NCBI GenBank assembly: GCA_963995505.1
Contig: OZ023192.1
Location: 11,205,001-11,269,000 of the forward strand
From: Hypericum androsaemum
Taxonomy: Eukaryota; Streptophyta; Magnoliopsida; Malpighiales; Hypericaceae
Direction: 5' to 3'
Length of the DNA stretch: 64,000 nucleotides
Shown here: piece by piece, positions 33,645 through 45,470 of the stretch
Position numbering within the stretch: position 1 is the first letter of the stretch
Layout: the number at the start of each line of letters is the position of its first letter
Notes under the pieces: model-generated
What the model was told of the DNA's origin: nothing
The model's database searches: none
The model's input: only the letters and a program-made list of their open reading frames with translations
Translations under genes and position numbers: made by a program

Positions 33645-33810
33645 AATTGAGTGAGAACTAAAGAAAATTTGTCTATAGGTGGGGATTACATTTTGGCCCG
33701 TCAGATTTGATTATCTTTAAATTTGATGGTCAATAACCTATCAGGTGATATTGGTTTGCATGTGTAATGATATTGGTTTGAGTTAGTCCCCATGGAAACT
33801 ACTCTCTCAC
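33645..33810 (+). mobile_element. Deleted remnant of a TIR type-B element with two array units
   Basis: The left part (TTGAGTGAGAACTAAAGAAA, then TTTGTCTATAGGTGGGGA, then CAGATTTGATTATC) matches TIR type B of 15836-15965 and 63628. Immediately after it come two 22-bp units with GATATTGGTTT. The captured gene and most of the array are missing. The part after 33785 (GAGTTAGTCCCC) may be the opposite end. Confidence 0.65.
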
Positions 33811-35336
33811 CGTGTAGCATTCCAAAATGACTACAGTAATATCAAAATACCCTTGCATATCACCCTGTAGCCGTCCGATCTACATGTACATTTGGATACA
33901 CCAAATCAACGATCTCCATTTTACTTGGAGCAGTGATGCACATCCTAGCTCTCAATCCAACCTTGGTGCATTTGAAGCCTCTCTCTCTCTCTTCGTAATA
34001 TTCACGGGACTTTTTCTAATACATTTAAGGAATTTAATGCGTGTAAAATATGAAAATTTTGTAATGATTGATGACCTAAATTAGCAGATAAATAGAAATC
34101 TTATTAAAGAAATGATGAGGGACAAATTCAAAATTTGGTAGTGATTAATCGAATCTCTTGAAAAGTACGTGGAAGTATTTTGACCTTTTTTTCCCTTTTT
34201 AAAATGGCCAGTTGGCTCAATCAATGTTTTACATAAAATATAATCTTTCTCCCTTAAATTTCACAAGACCAAGAAATTTTTCATGGTATTCGGTAGTACA
34301 CGCAGCTCCGTACCATGCTTTTTATACACTAAATTTGATGGCTTTTTCGCTTATCCAATTATCTTTATAGACCGTTTCAAAAAAAAATCTTTATAGACTT
34401 TTTGAAAAAAGCAATATTTTAAAAATCAAACCGGAGGATGATCCATAATTTTTCTATTTCTTGGTTCTTTCGGACAACTAATCGGATCGGTCAAATCAAA
34501 AATTTTTAATTTAAAAAATATATTATTAATTACATTTAGTATTAGAATATCAAATAAGTAAAAATATACTCTAATTTTATTGAAAATTAATAATTTACAA
34601 GCATTGAAATCTAAATTTGATCATCTCAAATTTAACAACACTTCGTAAATTAGATTTTGTTATTTTGTTATTTGGATCGACGGATCCGATAAATTAAAGT
34701 GGTAGTCAATGTGACCACCGGATGAATCGCCATCCGAGTTTATTGGAAAACAACTTGGTTTGGTCATGAGTGGTGTCGATCGGACCACAATTTTTGAAAA
34801 CTTAAAAAAACGCATAACAAAGGAATTATAAATGTTTGCTGATGTTTCTTGCTAAGACTTCGTTTGTTGATTTTTTTTTCTTTCAAATGTTCTCTCATCC
34901 ACCATCGATCTTAGTGGATCCGATTGAACAGGAGACAATCTTTTCTGTAACTTGATTATCAATGTAAGGTTGAAATGTTTATTCTAAAAAAAACGCATAA
35001 CAAAGGAATTAGAAGAAGAAAAAATATTAATTCTCTTTGGCTCTTTTGGCTCTTCAGTCCTTCAATTCGCGATATTAACTCGCTTAATAAATTTGGTAAC
35101 TATTTTCAGCATAGGGAGCATTCAAACTGTTGACAATTTCATCCGGGCAACGCAACTAAAATTCTCAACAAGAGTATTACCATTAGGCTTTGACTTTTTA
35201 TAACTGGATGGATTTATATTACTCCATATAAATATTTACATCATTTGGTTCAATCTTGCGGGGATCGTGAAAGATAAGAAATCGACTAATCTTTGATAAC
35301 CCTAGGTAAGATCAGTAGCTTCTCATCCTATTGGAG
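33811..35336. other. Non-coding AT-rich stretch, no gene recognised
   Basis: One 85-codon plus frame (33827-34084) has no known domain. AAAAAACGCATAACAAAGGAATTA(T/G)A occurs twice (34803 and 34985), a short direct repeat. Nothing else stands out. Confidence 0.35.
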
Positions 35337-35833
35337 TGCAAAAGTTCTATGCCCATAGAGATGAGTTTAGATCAAGGTTTACACTAATGGAGGTGAGTTT
35401 AACTCAAGGTCCACACCCATGGAGGCAAAGCTTAGCTCGAGGTCCACGCTCGTGGAGGTAAGGCTTAGTTCGAGGTCCACGTCCACGTTGTCTGCATACA
35501 CGGGCAATATTGAAGCATGAAAGTTCTAAGCCTTGGAAATTCAGTACCGCATGGGACCGAGTCGAGGTAGGGTTTCGTACCGCATGAGTTCAAGTCTAGC
35601 TGAGGGAGTACCCGTGCCTAGGCCGGGGCTAAGTTAGGCTTCTCTATATAAGGAGAGCTTGGGCATAGGAGCAGGACACCACAAATCACACACAAAAAAT
35701 CCAAATGTAGATTTTGTTATTATTTTTCCTATTCCATCCACTTTTTTCCCCTCTCCGTTAGGCCGACCTTGGAATGACTACTCTGGAACCGTCCTAGGTT
35801 AGTTTGACGTTCTACCACTTTTCTTCCGCAACA
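35337..35833 (+). repeat. 5' LTR of the gypsy-type element, shortened
   Basis: About 500 bp against about 1.38 kb for the 3' LTR, so roughly 0.9 kb is missing from its middle (between the GTACCGCATG and TCTATATAAGG parts). TATATAAGG at 35643-35651 is the likely promoter box. TTTTTGGCATGTC after the LTR is where a primer-binding site would lie, but it is too decayed to name. Confidence 0.7.
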
Positions 35834-35849
35834 TATTTTTGGCATGTCT

Positions 35850-37364
35850 AGTGAGTCTAAGGAGGACGTCTGAGAAGGCAGTCTAACAACTTTACCGGCC
35901 AAGTGGACCAACAACTTTGTCGCTCTAGTTCCCTCTAAGGAGTCGACACCTTCCGCTTCCTAGCTGAACACGAGAAGGAATTCATCCACAACGGCTCCCT
36001 CTCCTGAGATAATCTTTATCTCAATGGAGACATATGCCTACTTCATCGCAATACTTTATGAGTTAGCCTTATAGGCACTATAAAGAACCCATTATGAGTA
36101 CTACGGGGGCCTTTTCGGTGGTCACCAAGAATAGAATAGCACAAACATGATCATCGCCACTCATGTAGCCTACGTCAGAGCAACCTAGCCGATCCTCATT
36201 ACCCGGGGATGCGAGTCTTCTACAAGCGAGGGGACCCAAGAAGTTCCCTTTAGGGCAATAAGAGCCTGTGACTTCTAACAACTACTCAACAGCCCATGAA
36301 GTTGCTCATGTTCCAATCCTGTCGCCTCTATTTGTGAGGTTGATGTAAAAGGATCTAGACCCAAGATTTCCTATTCCCGCGCTGACTCCTTAGTTTGTGA
36401 TGTTGAGGAAAGGGGAGCTCGATAAAGATAACATCAATCGTTAGGTGATTAATGGGTCTACCCAATAACCAGAAACAGAGGGGCTACCCTTATCCTCTTA
36501 ATCTAAGGGTTCTACCCTGCATCAATTCTCAAAGGACCAACCATCGAATAATTTCTACTTTACTACTTCTGTTGCCATAGTTGACACATAACTAAGTCAA
36601 AAGGAAGAGGGCCATAAGCAAGAGAAGGCCAACCTTTAAGACCTGGGGGGCAAGACTTAGGGGCAAGGAAGGCTGCCTGATAATGGCCTTACAAGGACTC
36701 AGAAGTTTTTCAATCAAGGAGAGCTGATGATACGTGGAGGTTCTAATATCCCCATATCAAGGTGTACCTTTAAAACATGCCCAGCCCACGCCGGAATGCC
36801 TTCAACTAGTTTAGAGCAAAGAGAGTCATCCCTGAGCCACCAACACAAGACATCTTGACTAAGAGACGTTGCCTTGAGACGAATGTCAAGAAATAAAAAT
36901 AAATCATTAACAACCTCGATAGGCAGCTTGCAAAATAAAGTGCCAAGTTAGAAGAATAAAAGGTTTTTCTAGCTCGCCCACGGGATAAGCACCATTCAAC
37001 CATAACTCAAAGCTGGGCCAAGGAGGTTGAAGCCTCTAAGACAAAAAAGGGAAGGATCTCTTTCACGTTGATGAGGTTTAACCAGAGGCACCTACTGACC
37101 TATACGAGAGTTGATCCGCAAGTGGGTTCTAAGGTGAGAAGCAAAATCCACTCGAAAGAAGATCGCCCTCAAAAGGCCAATGTTGACCATAAAGAGAAGA
37201 AGGCCTTAGTCAACCTTGACACTGGGTACGTTAAGTTTGTGGACTCCCTAAGTAAGGGGGCATTTAACATGGTGCTCAAACTCCCTGCCATTTTCACATC
37301 GAAGCCCAACCAATCAAGTCACCTTAAAGGAGACATGATTGAAGAGGACCCTACTGAACTTTAG
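35850..37364 (+). pseudogene. gag region of the gypsy-type element
   Basis: Plus-strand frames carry many stops. The clearest is 37068-37364, with VGSKVRSKIHSKEDRPQK, LVNLDTGYVKFVDSLSKG and DMIEEDPTEL. This resembles the end of plant gypsy gag before the protease, by position more than by motif. Confidence 0.5.
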
Positions 37365-37394
37365 GTAGGAAAGAAGTCCTCAGTCATACCAATA

Positions 37395-37980
37395 GTGAAG
37401 GATTTCAATGACAGCATCACCACTTCGAGGCCAGCCCGGAGGATGTGCAAATATCTCAAGCCTCTCTACATCATAGCCCACATCTTTGGGAAGCCGATTG
37501 AGAGAATCCTCGTGGACAACGGGGTTTTGGTCAACATCATTCTTCAATCACTCCTCAGGAGGCGTAACAAGGAGAAGGTGGATGTCAGCCTGATCGCCAT
37601 GACCATGACTAACTTTGACGGGAAAGGTACTCACCATTTTGGGGTACTTTCGACTGGAGTGAGTGTCGGATGTGTCAGCCGAGAAAGGACTTCCCTCGTC
37701 ATCATGATCTCCTAAAAGTTTGTGTTAGGGTGACACTAGATCCATTTCACCTTGGTAGTACCACCCTTCCTTCACAAGTTTCTAATTCAATAGAAGTCTA
37801 ACGGGAGGGTGGAGATGGTGGCAGCTGATGCACATCCATTCTTATCAGCCATGAACTGCATAGAGGTAGCCTTCTACAATAGGACCACAGTGCTAACAAG
37901 GGTGGCCTAGAGCAGCGTAGACAGTTAGTTTGCCCAGTATATGATCGATCAATGCCGCACCCGGAGGGCAAGTGCTTCAA
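37395..37980 (+). pseudogene. Aspartic protease region of the gypsy-type element
   Basis: The frame at 37395-37715 reads LYIIAHIFGKPIERILVDNG, then VNIILQSLLRRRN and MTMTNFDGKGTHHFGVLSTG. Plant gypsy proteases have ...RILIDGGASVNILP..; here the active-site triplet is D-N-G. The frame stops at 37715. The next stretch (NGRVEMVAADAHPFLSAMNC) is the usual spacer after the protease. No catalytic RT follows. Confidence 0.65.
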
Positions 37981-38281
37981 CTTACTTTTGAGGAGTGAGG
38001 CAATAGGCTAGGTGACAAGAAAATTTGAGGTTTACACCTTGTCACAATACAAGTCGGTCGGGTATGTCTTTGAGAATGATGACCTAGACCCCCTAGAGCT
38101 ATCTAAGAGTAATTTATGTTCCCTTACTCTAAGCAAGTTACATGATGCCAATGCTGATATGAGGGACCCTTTGAGTAGAGTTACTACAAGCTTATCAAGT
38201 CAAGAAGAATTAATAAGGACCATGTCAACGCATCTCACCTGGCCGTACCGAAGCATTAATGCACTAAGGGAATTGCTTGAG

Positions 38282-39665
38282 TGCAAAAATTACACGCCCA
38301 TGAAGGTGAGCTCAGCTCAAGGTCACGCTCATATGGCAAACTTAGCTCAAGGTCCACGCCCATAGAAGTGAAGCTTAGTTCTAATTCCATATCCGTTGAG
38401 GTATGGCTTAGCTTAAGGCCCGTGCTCATGGAGAAAGGGCTTAATTCGAGGTCCACCTCCAGTTGTCTGCACCAACATGCAATATTGAGGCATGAATGTT
38501 CTAAGTCCCAAAAATCTTGTATCGGATGGACCCGAGTTGAGGTAGGGTCCCGTACCGCATGGAGGCCAAGTAAGGTCCCAAACTGCATGGAGGTTGTGTC
38601 AAGGGAGTGCATGTGCCATCTTAAGCCTGAGTCAAGCTGAGGGAGTACACATGCCATGTTGAGCCCGAGTCGAGCTAAGGGAGTACCCTTGCCATATTGA
38701 TCCTGAGTCGAGCTGAGGGAGTGCCCATACCATGTTGAGCCTGAGTTAAGGTAAAAAGAGTCTGTACCATATAAAGCTTGATCACGGTAAGTGAGTCCCG
38801 ACCATGCAAAGATTCACGCCAACTGAGGCTGATGCCATACAAAGGTGTACTCACATTACACCAACGCCATGAAGCTTGACTCGAAATATGTACTTGTATT
38901 ACTTAGAGCCACCCTGCGCACAACCCATATTGGGCACTGATTTTGTTCAGCCTGGCCCGTATTGGGTGCAGCCCGCGATGGACTTATCCTGGTAGGAGCC
39001 ACCCTGTGTCGTGCCAACTAGTAAAAGGCGCAGACCATAGGTGGTGCGGTTCGTAGATGGTGCAGGCCATGAAGGGCTCAGGTTATGAAGGGTACGGGTT
39101 GTGAAAGTCATAACCTTGTAGCCCATCTTGAAGATGGGAGCCCATAAAAAATACCAGATAAGGACGGACTTGGGGAGAGTTTGATGGGATCCAGAAGTCT
39201 GGATTGGATCAGACTCATAAGAAGACCAGACGGAGGTGGACTCTAAAGATCCGATGAGCATCGAAGGCAGATAAAGATGGGGCTTCGAATGGTTGAGCCC
39301 AAAACTAAAATATGGTTTAGGAGGTTGGCTTAGACTATGTTAGGTTTTCCTACATTAGGCCGATGTTAGGTTTTTCCTATATTGAACATGACTTAGGCTT
39401 TCCTAGATTAGGCCTAGGTTTTCTTATAATAGGCCGGGCTAGATTTTCCTAGTTTAGGTCGGGGCTAGGTTAGGGTTCTCTATATAAGGAGAGATTGAGC
39501 ATAGGAGGAGGACACGATAAATAACACAAAAAACTTAAGCTTAGCTTTTGTTATCTTTTTTCCTTTCCTAGCCACTTTTTTTTCCTCTCCGTTAGGCCAA
39601 CCTTGGGGTGACCACTCTAACCGTCTTAAGTTAGTTTGGTGTTCTACCACTTTTTCACCGCAACA
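38282..39665 (+). repeat. 3' LTR of the gypsy-type element, full length
   Basis: About 1.38 kb, containing a tandem part at about 38600-38760 (GAGTCGAGCTGAGGGAGT-type unit of about 50 bp, three to four copies), CCTAGGTT/TAGGTTTTCCTA repeats near 39340-39470, and TATATAAGG at 39481-39489. Confidence 0.75.
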
Positions 39666-39669
39666 CATT

Positions 39670-40166
39670 GTTTTTTCTATGCTCGAAAAAGACTGGATTG
39701 GTCTAATGTCATTTCAGAACATTGGAATCAGGAGTTGGACCTTTATCTTGAAGAAATTAAGGATTAAAGCAGCTAAAGATGATGCTCACGGGTCTCATAG
39801 TTTTAACTATTGTAAAAATTGTATCACTTTAACTCTGGTAATACAATTGTACTTATTAAATAAATAGATAACGAAATATTTACATTCGCTGCTCATACTT
39901 GGAATTCAGTCCTAAAATTGCTGGGGCTCCGGCAGTATATTGCGACTCTATTTAGGGTTTCTTTGATGATTGGATCAGCCCGGTCATAGACAAACTTCTG
40001 AAGAAGGCGCGGCTTATTCTCTTCACATCTCTGTGTTCGTGCGTTTGGAAACATAGAAATCGAGAATGGTGTTCTCATACATTCATTTTTTATGAATGGT
40101 GTGCTCGGTCAAGACTCTCTACTTTCGCTGGTCCACAGGATGGAATCCTCAGCCTTCAGGCCGTGA
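39670..40166 (+). pseudogene. LINE-C 3' remnant, left part
   Basis: The frame near 40010-40160 reads LCSCVWKHRNREW and resembles the W..WKHRN end of LINE zinc-binding regions. It stops at TTAAT (40167-40171), the target site of the copia element, and seems to continue at 47933. The call rests on this motif and on the tail at 48070. Confidence 0.4.
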
Positions 40167-40171
40167 TTAAT

Positions 40172-41138
40172 TATTCGAACAAATATTAGTAAATTATGGT
40201 ATGAGCATGTAAATATTAATCGTATGCATATAAAGAGAGGAGTTTAGAGAATGCTCACGATCACAATTGGAGCCAAGTGTGTAAACCGTCATCTTCAAGG
40301 TAGTGACTTTTGGATTGAATCCTGGACGAGGGCACACTTTAACCGTGTGCCCTTAAACTCTTATTACCCGCCTATATGCTTCAGGCCTCCATGGGTAAGA
40401 GAGTTCCCAAGGTACAATGCCCAATCACGTGTACAAAAGGAAGTACTTTCGTACACCTTGTGAACCTTTAGTAGCCTTAGAACTTCGACACTTATGTAAA
40501 TGAGAAATGCTATGCAAGGGGGAGAGAAGTAGAGAGCTCAAAGAAGAGTGTGAGCTAGGGGGTGATTTGGAATGAAGGAGGAGGCCTCTTTTTATAGGGG
40601 CCTTGGACCTCCAACATTCAAAACTAAATTTAATAGGGCCATTAACCCACCCATTGAATGAGATGTTACAAAACCCATAAAACCTCAAATTAAATGGGTT
40701 GTTACATTCATGAATTTAAATCCAAAATTTAAATTCAAATGGCATGGAAGGGGAAGAAGGTTCTAGAGCGCGGGCTTTTCCAGGTGGAAGCCCAATAGAT
40801 TTTAAGCTGAGAATCGCTTCAACAGGTCCGGCCCAGCTCTAAAAAGATAAGGCCATGGAACCTGGAACAATTCTCACAAACTCACAATCTCACAACCCGC
40901 AGCCATCCTACCTTTAAGCCAATTTTTTATTCACCCCGAGAATTGAATTTTTGCAAGTGTTATATATCGTTACGAAGCTTTATCAATGAGCTTCATATTG
41001 ATCTCACAAACACCCAAAGTCAATTGGAGTGTATTTAATTAGGATTCTTCCTCTAATTAAATATTTGGGCCCAATGCCCAATACACTCACTTGTATTGGG
41101 CCATCTCTTCCTAGGGTATTAAACTCAATTCTCCAATA
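40172..41138 (-). repeat. 3' LTR of copia-3
   Basis: 967 bp. Its plus-strand ends are TATTCGAACAAATATTAG and CTCCAATA, against TGTTGGAAGAAATATTAG and CTCCAACA in the other LTR, so both terminal TG/CA motifs have mutated. The tract CATGTGGGGAAT (minus) follows. Confidence 0.88.
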
Positions 41139-41778
41139 ATTCCCCACATGAATGCAAATGGCTTGTATGACATGAGCCTACCAATGCTACATTCAACTTG
41201 GAGTTCTGCAAGAATTTATTACATCAGAAAAGGTTTGAATTTATTACAAGAGTTCTGCAAGAATTTTTTATGAATGCTACATTGAAAGCCTTGAACCTTC
41301 CTTATTGAAATACCTTTGAATATACTTGCCAACCAGTGGACGCGATACCTTGAACTGTTCGACGTTCCATGTATACCAAGACAAGGGTACTCACACAACT
41401 CCTTCTCAAACCACCACTCGGTTCTTTCGTTGTTATCCATTTTGGCCCTAGACTGCCTTGGAAACTTCATCAAATACTCTAGAGATTTATCCCTTAAGTC
41501 ATCTCATAGAAGCGGCCCCTTCATATTCGATATAAGTGTCTCTTATAAGAAGTATCTTGCCATACCCCACTTATATATATACTCAAAGTACAAGAATTAT
41601 TAAAAGATTAAAGCTTAACCTTCACATGGACAGGTCTATCAGTCTTTCATCATAGGAATAGGTAGGGAACTCAATTTTTTAAGTGCTTTGTTCGACCCTA
41701 GCCTCACAATTCAGTTGCCCCATTGAACCTGCAGATCGGGGCTTACGATCCAGGTTGGGTTGCCATCATCGATTTAGG

Positions 41779-42400
41779 TCATTTTGTGGGCTTTAATCCC
41801 ATTCTCCTCGATGATACCTCCACTAGGTCTCTCGTTATACCTTTAATTAATGGATCCGCGATGTTCTCTTTTGACTTTATATAGTCTAAAGATATTGCAA
41901 CCGTTCTCAATAATGTTCTCACGGATTTATGTCTACGACGTATGTGTCTAGACTCTATTATACACATTATTTTATGCTCTTCCAATAGCTGACTGACTAT
42001 CACAGTGCACGCTAATGAGAGACACTGGTTTTGACCACATCGGGATATCCTCCAAGAAACTTTGGAGCCAATCTGCCTCTTCAGCTGCTAGATCCAATGC
42101 TATAAATTTTGATTCCATAGTTGATCTAACAATGCAACTTTATTTACATGACCTCCACAAGACCGCTGCTCCTCCAATTGTGAATATATATCCGCTCGTG
42201 AATTTTATATTCTTGGAGTCTGAGATCCAATTCGCATATGAATACCCTTCAAGGATGGCTGGATGTCTCATATAGTGTAATCCATAGTTAACAGTGTACC
42301 TTAGGTATCTAAGGACTCTAACTATCGCTTTCCAATGTTCATCATTGGGATTACTCATATATCTCGATAATCAGTTTACCGAGTTTGCAATATCCAGTCT
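41779..42400 (-). pseudogene. copia-3 RNase H
   Basis: Minus-strand pieces [55 protein letters not shown] and DYIKSKENIADPLIKG are copia RNase H motifs of the same lineage as positions 1-567. Frameshifts separate the pieces. Confidence 0.88.
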
Positions 42401-43170
42401 AGTATAGTACATGAGTTACATTAGACTGCTTATAACTCTAGAACAATCTAGTTGTCGCACACTATCTCCGCAATTCTTGCAAAGACTTGACACCACTTTC
42501 ATAGGAGTTCTCGCAATTACATTGTTATCCTTATCGAATTTGTCACGTATCTTTTCGACATAATGACTTTGGAAAAGTGCGTAACCTTCTAAAGTCTTGG
42601 TGATTTTCATCTCAAGTATTTTGTCAGCTTGTCCCATGTCTTTCATGTCAAAATTATGCGACAATATTCTCTTGGTAATTATGATATTATCATTATTACC
42701 AACAATCAACATGTCATCTACGTAGAGACATACTATCACATAGTCTTTATTATCTCCTTTCACTCAGACACATTTATCACATTAGTTTATCCAATATATT
42801 ACACTATCAATCTTTTCATGACATTATTTAGGTTCTTGTTTTAATCCATACAAAGATTTTACAAGTTTACTCACCTTTTGTTCTTTACCTGGAATCATAA
42901 ATCCTTCAGGTTGATCCATGTAAATCTCCTCTTCCAAATCTCCATTAAGGAAGGTGGAGCATACGTTTCAAAATAATCAACATCCTCAGTTTGCTTGTAG
43001 CCTTTAGCTACAAGTCTAGTCTTGTACTTATCCACAGTACCATCCGACTTCATCTTCTTCTTGAAGATCCATTTATGATCTAGTGGTTTGCTACTCAGAG
43101 GTAGATCCACTAGTTCCCAAGTGTGAATATGTAAGATAGACTCTATCTCACCATTCACAACTTCCTTCCA
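42401..43170 (-). pseudogene. copia-3 reverse transcriptase
   Basis: Minus strand: IHTWELVDLPLSSKPLDHKW and KSDGTVDKYKTRLVAKGYKQ open the RT domain. The active-site strand YVIVCLYVDDMLIVGNN near 42730 keeps the YVDD motif. Then FDMKDMGQADKILEMKITKT follows. Part of the fingers and palm between 42800 and 42960 is frame-shifted, so the enzyme is broken although its catalytic motif is visible. Confidence 0.88.
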
Positions 43171-43399
43171 AATAGTAGAGTCTGTAGATTACATAGCTTC
43201 TTTGTAGGTTACTGGACCTTTTTCTAACAAATATGTTGGAAAATTTGATCTGTAGGACTTCTCTTTCCTAGCCTTTTTCCCATGTCTAGGTTCTTAAACT
43301 TCATCTTGGGTTTTTTCTCTCCTCCCCCCCCTTGCTCCCACTTTGGTCAACTTGGCTGTCAACCTCAGTTCGAGTTTTGTGAGGAAAGATTTTCTCGAG

Positions 43400-43979
43400 G
43401 AATGAAGCACCCCTAGCTTCAATGATAGTATTTATGTGGACATCAAGTTATCTGACTTGTGTACCAAGAATCGGTATGCACCACTATCAAGTGCATAACC
43501 GATGAACACACAATCCACTATCGTGGGTCCTATCCTTGTCCTTTTAAGATTTGGGATTGGAACCTTAGCAAGACATCCCCAATCCCTTAGGAATTTGTAG
43601 CTAGGCACATGACCTTTCCACAATTCCTAAGGTGTTTTATCCAACCTTTTGTGTGGAACCCTATTGAGCACATAGTTGGCCAAAAGCACTGCTTCCCCAA
43701 CAACTTGGAAGATTTTTGATCTATTTCCCAAGTTGGTTCTCGACTTCATTCTTATAGTGAATGATAAATCTATTGCTTTATTTTTACTTCTCATCAAGCA
43801 GACATAGCAATCTCTTGTACAATCATCGATCAAGTCTCACACTTGTATTTAAGATCGATGTTGACTTGGATAATAGGTTTAGTGGCATAAGCCTTTGTAA
43901 AGACTATAATTCACATGACCTAATCCACCACTCCACAATTGTAATGACTCCCGAGAATATGCAAAATTTGCATTCTCCT
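43400..43979 (-). pseudogene. copia-3 integrase, internally deleted
   Basis: Minus-strand pieces: ESLQLWSGGLGHVNYSLYKG (zinc-binding end), MIDDCTRDCYVCLMRSKNKA (start of core), then directly KIFQVVGEAVLLANYVLNRV and YKFLRDWGCLAKVPIPNLKR. The middle of the catalytic core is missing, so the integrase could not work. Confidence 0.8.
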
Positions 43980-44358
43980 CAGGGGGACATGGGGTCGTAA
44001 AAAGGAAAGAGAGGGATGGAGTTTCTCTCACTTCTGGCATAACGGGCGGCCCTCGGCAGGAGGCCCGCACGACGGGCTATTTGCTCAGTGGTAGAGCGTT
44101 CCCCTGATAATTACGTCGTTGTGCCTGGGCTGTGAGGGCTCTTAGCCACATGAATAGTTCAATGTGCTTATCAGCGCCTGACCCTGAGATGTGGATCATC
44201 CAAGGCATATTAGCATAGCGTAGTTCTCATATTCAACCGGGGTTTGAAACCAAACTTCTCGTCAGGAGGATAGATAAGGCGATTCAGGTGAGATCCAATG
44301 TAAATGTAGATCCAACTTTTTATTCACTCGTAGGATCTGGGCGGTCCCATTCATTACA
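43980..44358 (+). other. Nuclear copy of chloroplast DNA (rrn16-trnI spacer, trnI-GAU exon 1, intron start)
   Basis: GGGGGACATGGGGTCGTAAA, AAAGGAAAGAGAGGGATGGA and the following text match the chloroplast inverted-repeat spacer after 16S rRNA. They are followed by the first exon of trnI-GAU and the start of its group II intron (TTGTGCCTGGGCTGTGAGGG, TGACCCTGAGATGTGGATCA, CAACCGGGGTTTGAAACCAA). It ends near CTGGGCGGTCCC. The piece is about 380 bp and lies inside copia-3, so it arrived after or together with that element. Several base changes from the conserved plastid sequence show that it is old. Confidence 0.92.
44074..44110 (+). pseudogene. trnI-GAU: trnI-GAU 5' exon of plastid origin, non-functional
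   Basis: 37 nt starting GGGCTATTTGCTCAGTGGTA and ending CCCCTGATAA, the 5' half of plastid tRNA-Ile up to the anticodon loop. The D arm has TTTGCTCAGTGG (usual TTAGCTCAGTGG) and the stem reads GAGCGTTCCCCTG (usual GAGCGCGCCCCTG). The second exon is absent, so no tRNA can form. Confidence 0.9.
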
Positions 44359-45470
44359 ACTATACTAGTGCTAACCTCACAGGTCGCACGTCCATCAATC
44401 TAAGTATTAGACTTTGCCTTGGAGGCTACAGTCATTATACTCATTTTGAAGATATTGGTCAAATAACCCTTGCCAATAGATATTTTTTCGTTCAACAGAA
44501 TGACTTTTCTGAACTCAAACACAAGTCAAAGGTCTTCCTTGTTGTGCATAATTCCGGAGATAGGATTCTTCCAAATCTCAGGCACATGCAACACATCGGT
44601 CAGCTCTTACTCGAGGTTTCCTTGGGCATAACCACCCCTTCGACCTTGGATACTGTCGAGCTTTGCATATAGCAATTCTCATTGTCCACTAGTTGATAGG
44701 TGTTGAACATCTATTTGTTCGCACAAATGTGGCGTATGGTTCTGGTGTCAACCCACCAACAAAATTCACCTCGACATAGGACCGTGAGGTTCATGTCATC
44801 AAGGTCAAAGCTCAAGCTTGTCTCCTCAACATTAGCATGAGCATGCTTCTTGTTCTTGTCCTCAGTGGCACCACATTTGTAGCAACCCGTAGGTCCAAGG
44901 CTAGATTTGCTTCAAATAAAGAAGTTATTGGTAAAGCTCTTATTATGAGCGTCTCCTTAAAAATTACTAAAGTATTTCTACTAATTCTCAGGGGAGCTCC
45001 CACCAAACTCAAACACAGTGGTCTTGGCAACCATGTCGTTTGGTTTCTTCGCAACTTTTTAATTATCTTGCTCAATACACAACCTTCTCAAAAGATCCTC
45101 AAGACTCATCATATTCCTCTTGTACTTGAGGTACATCTTTAAGTCCTTCTAAGATGGCGATGATTTTTCAATCACTATCACCACTTGGAAGGCATCATGG
45201 ATTAGAGTCTTAAGAAGATCTCTAACAATCTCATCGTGTTTACTCTCTTTGGATAATCATATCAAATTTAAGGTAGTCAAGAACAACATCATAATTTGTT
45301 GCCATCTCTTGAAATTACTACCCTGAATTTCTCCGACTTCTCAAATTGAGAACATGACAGTGGGTTTCTCATACCCGACATCACAACCTCAGCACCGCTA
45401 GCCCACACACCTGGAACCTCAGCGTTCACGTTGTTGTGGAGTTCACCTCAACCATTTATATATAGCAAAT
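44359..45470 (-). pseudogene. copia-3 protease and gag remnant
   Basis: Minus strand: CWWVDTRTIRHICANK near 44730 corresponds to the protease motif (W.DTGATRHIC) with its Gly lost. Upstream, GPTGCYKCGATEDKNKK near 44890 is the first half of the gag zinc knuckle. Further upstream (to 45470) gag is scattered over frames. Confidence 0.65.

Larger units (their letters stand above)
35337..39665 (+). mobile_element. Decayed Ty3/gypsy-type LTR retrotransposon
   Basis: Two direct LTRs (35337-35833 and 38282-39665) begin TGCAAAA and end CCGCAACA. They share AGCTCAAGGTCCACGCCCAT-type text, TCTATATAAGGAGAG and the final CTCTCCGTTAGGCC(G/A)ACCTTGG. Between them is only about 2.4 kb, with gag-end and aspartic-protease traces but no convincing reverse transcriptase or integrase. 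It is therefore non-autonomous. Flanking pentamers (TGGAG, CATTG) do not match, so the exact LTR start is uncertain. Confidence 0.75.

Noticed and set aside
44074..44110. Functional tRNA-Ile gene
   Set aside because: Only the first exon of a plastid split tRNA gene is present, with base changes.
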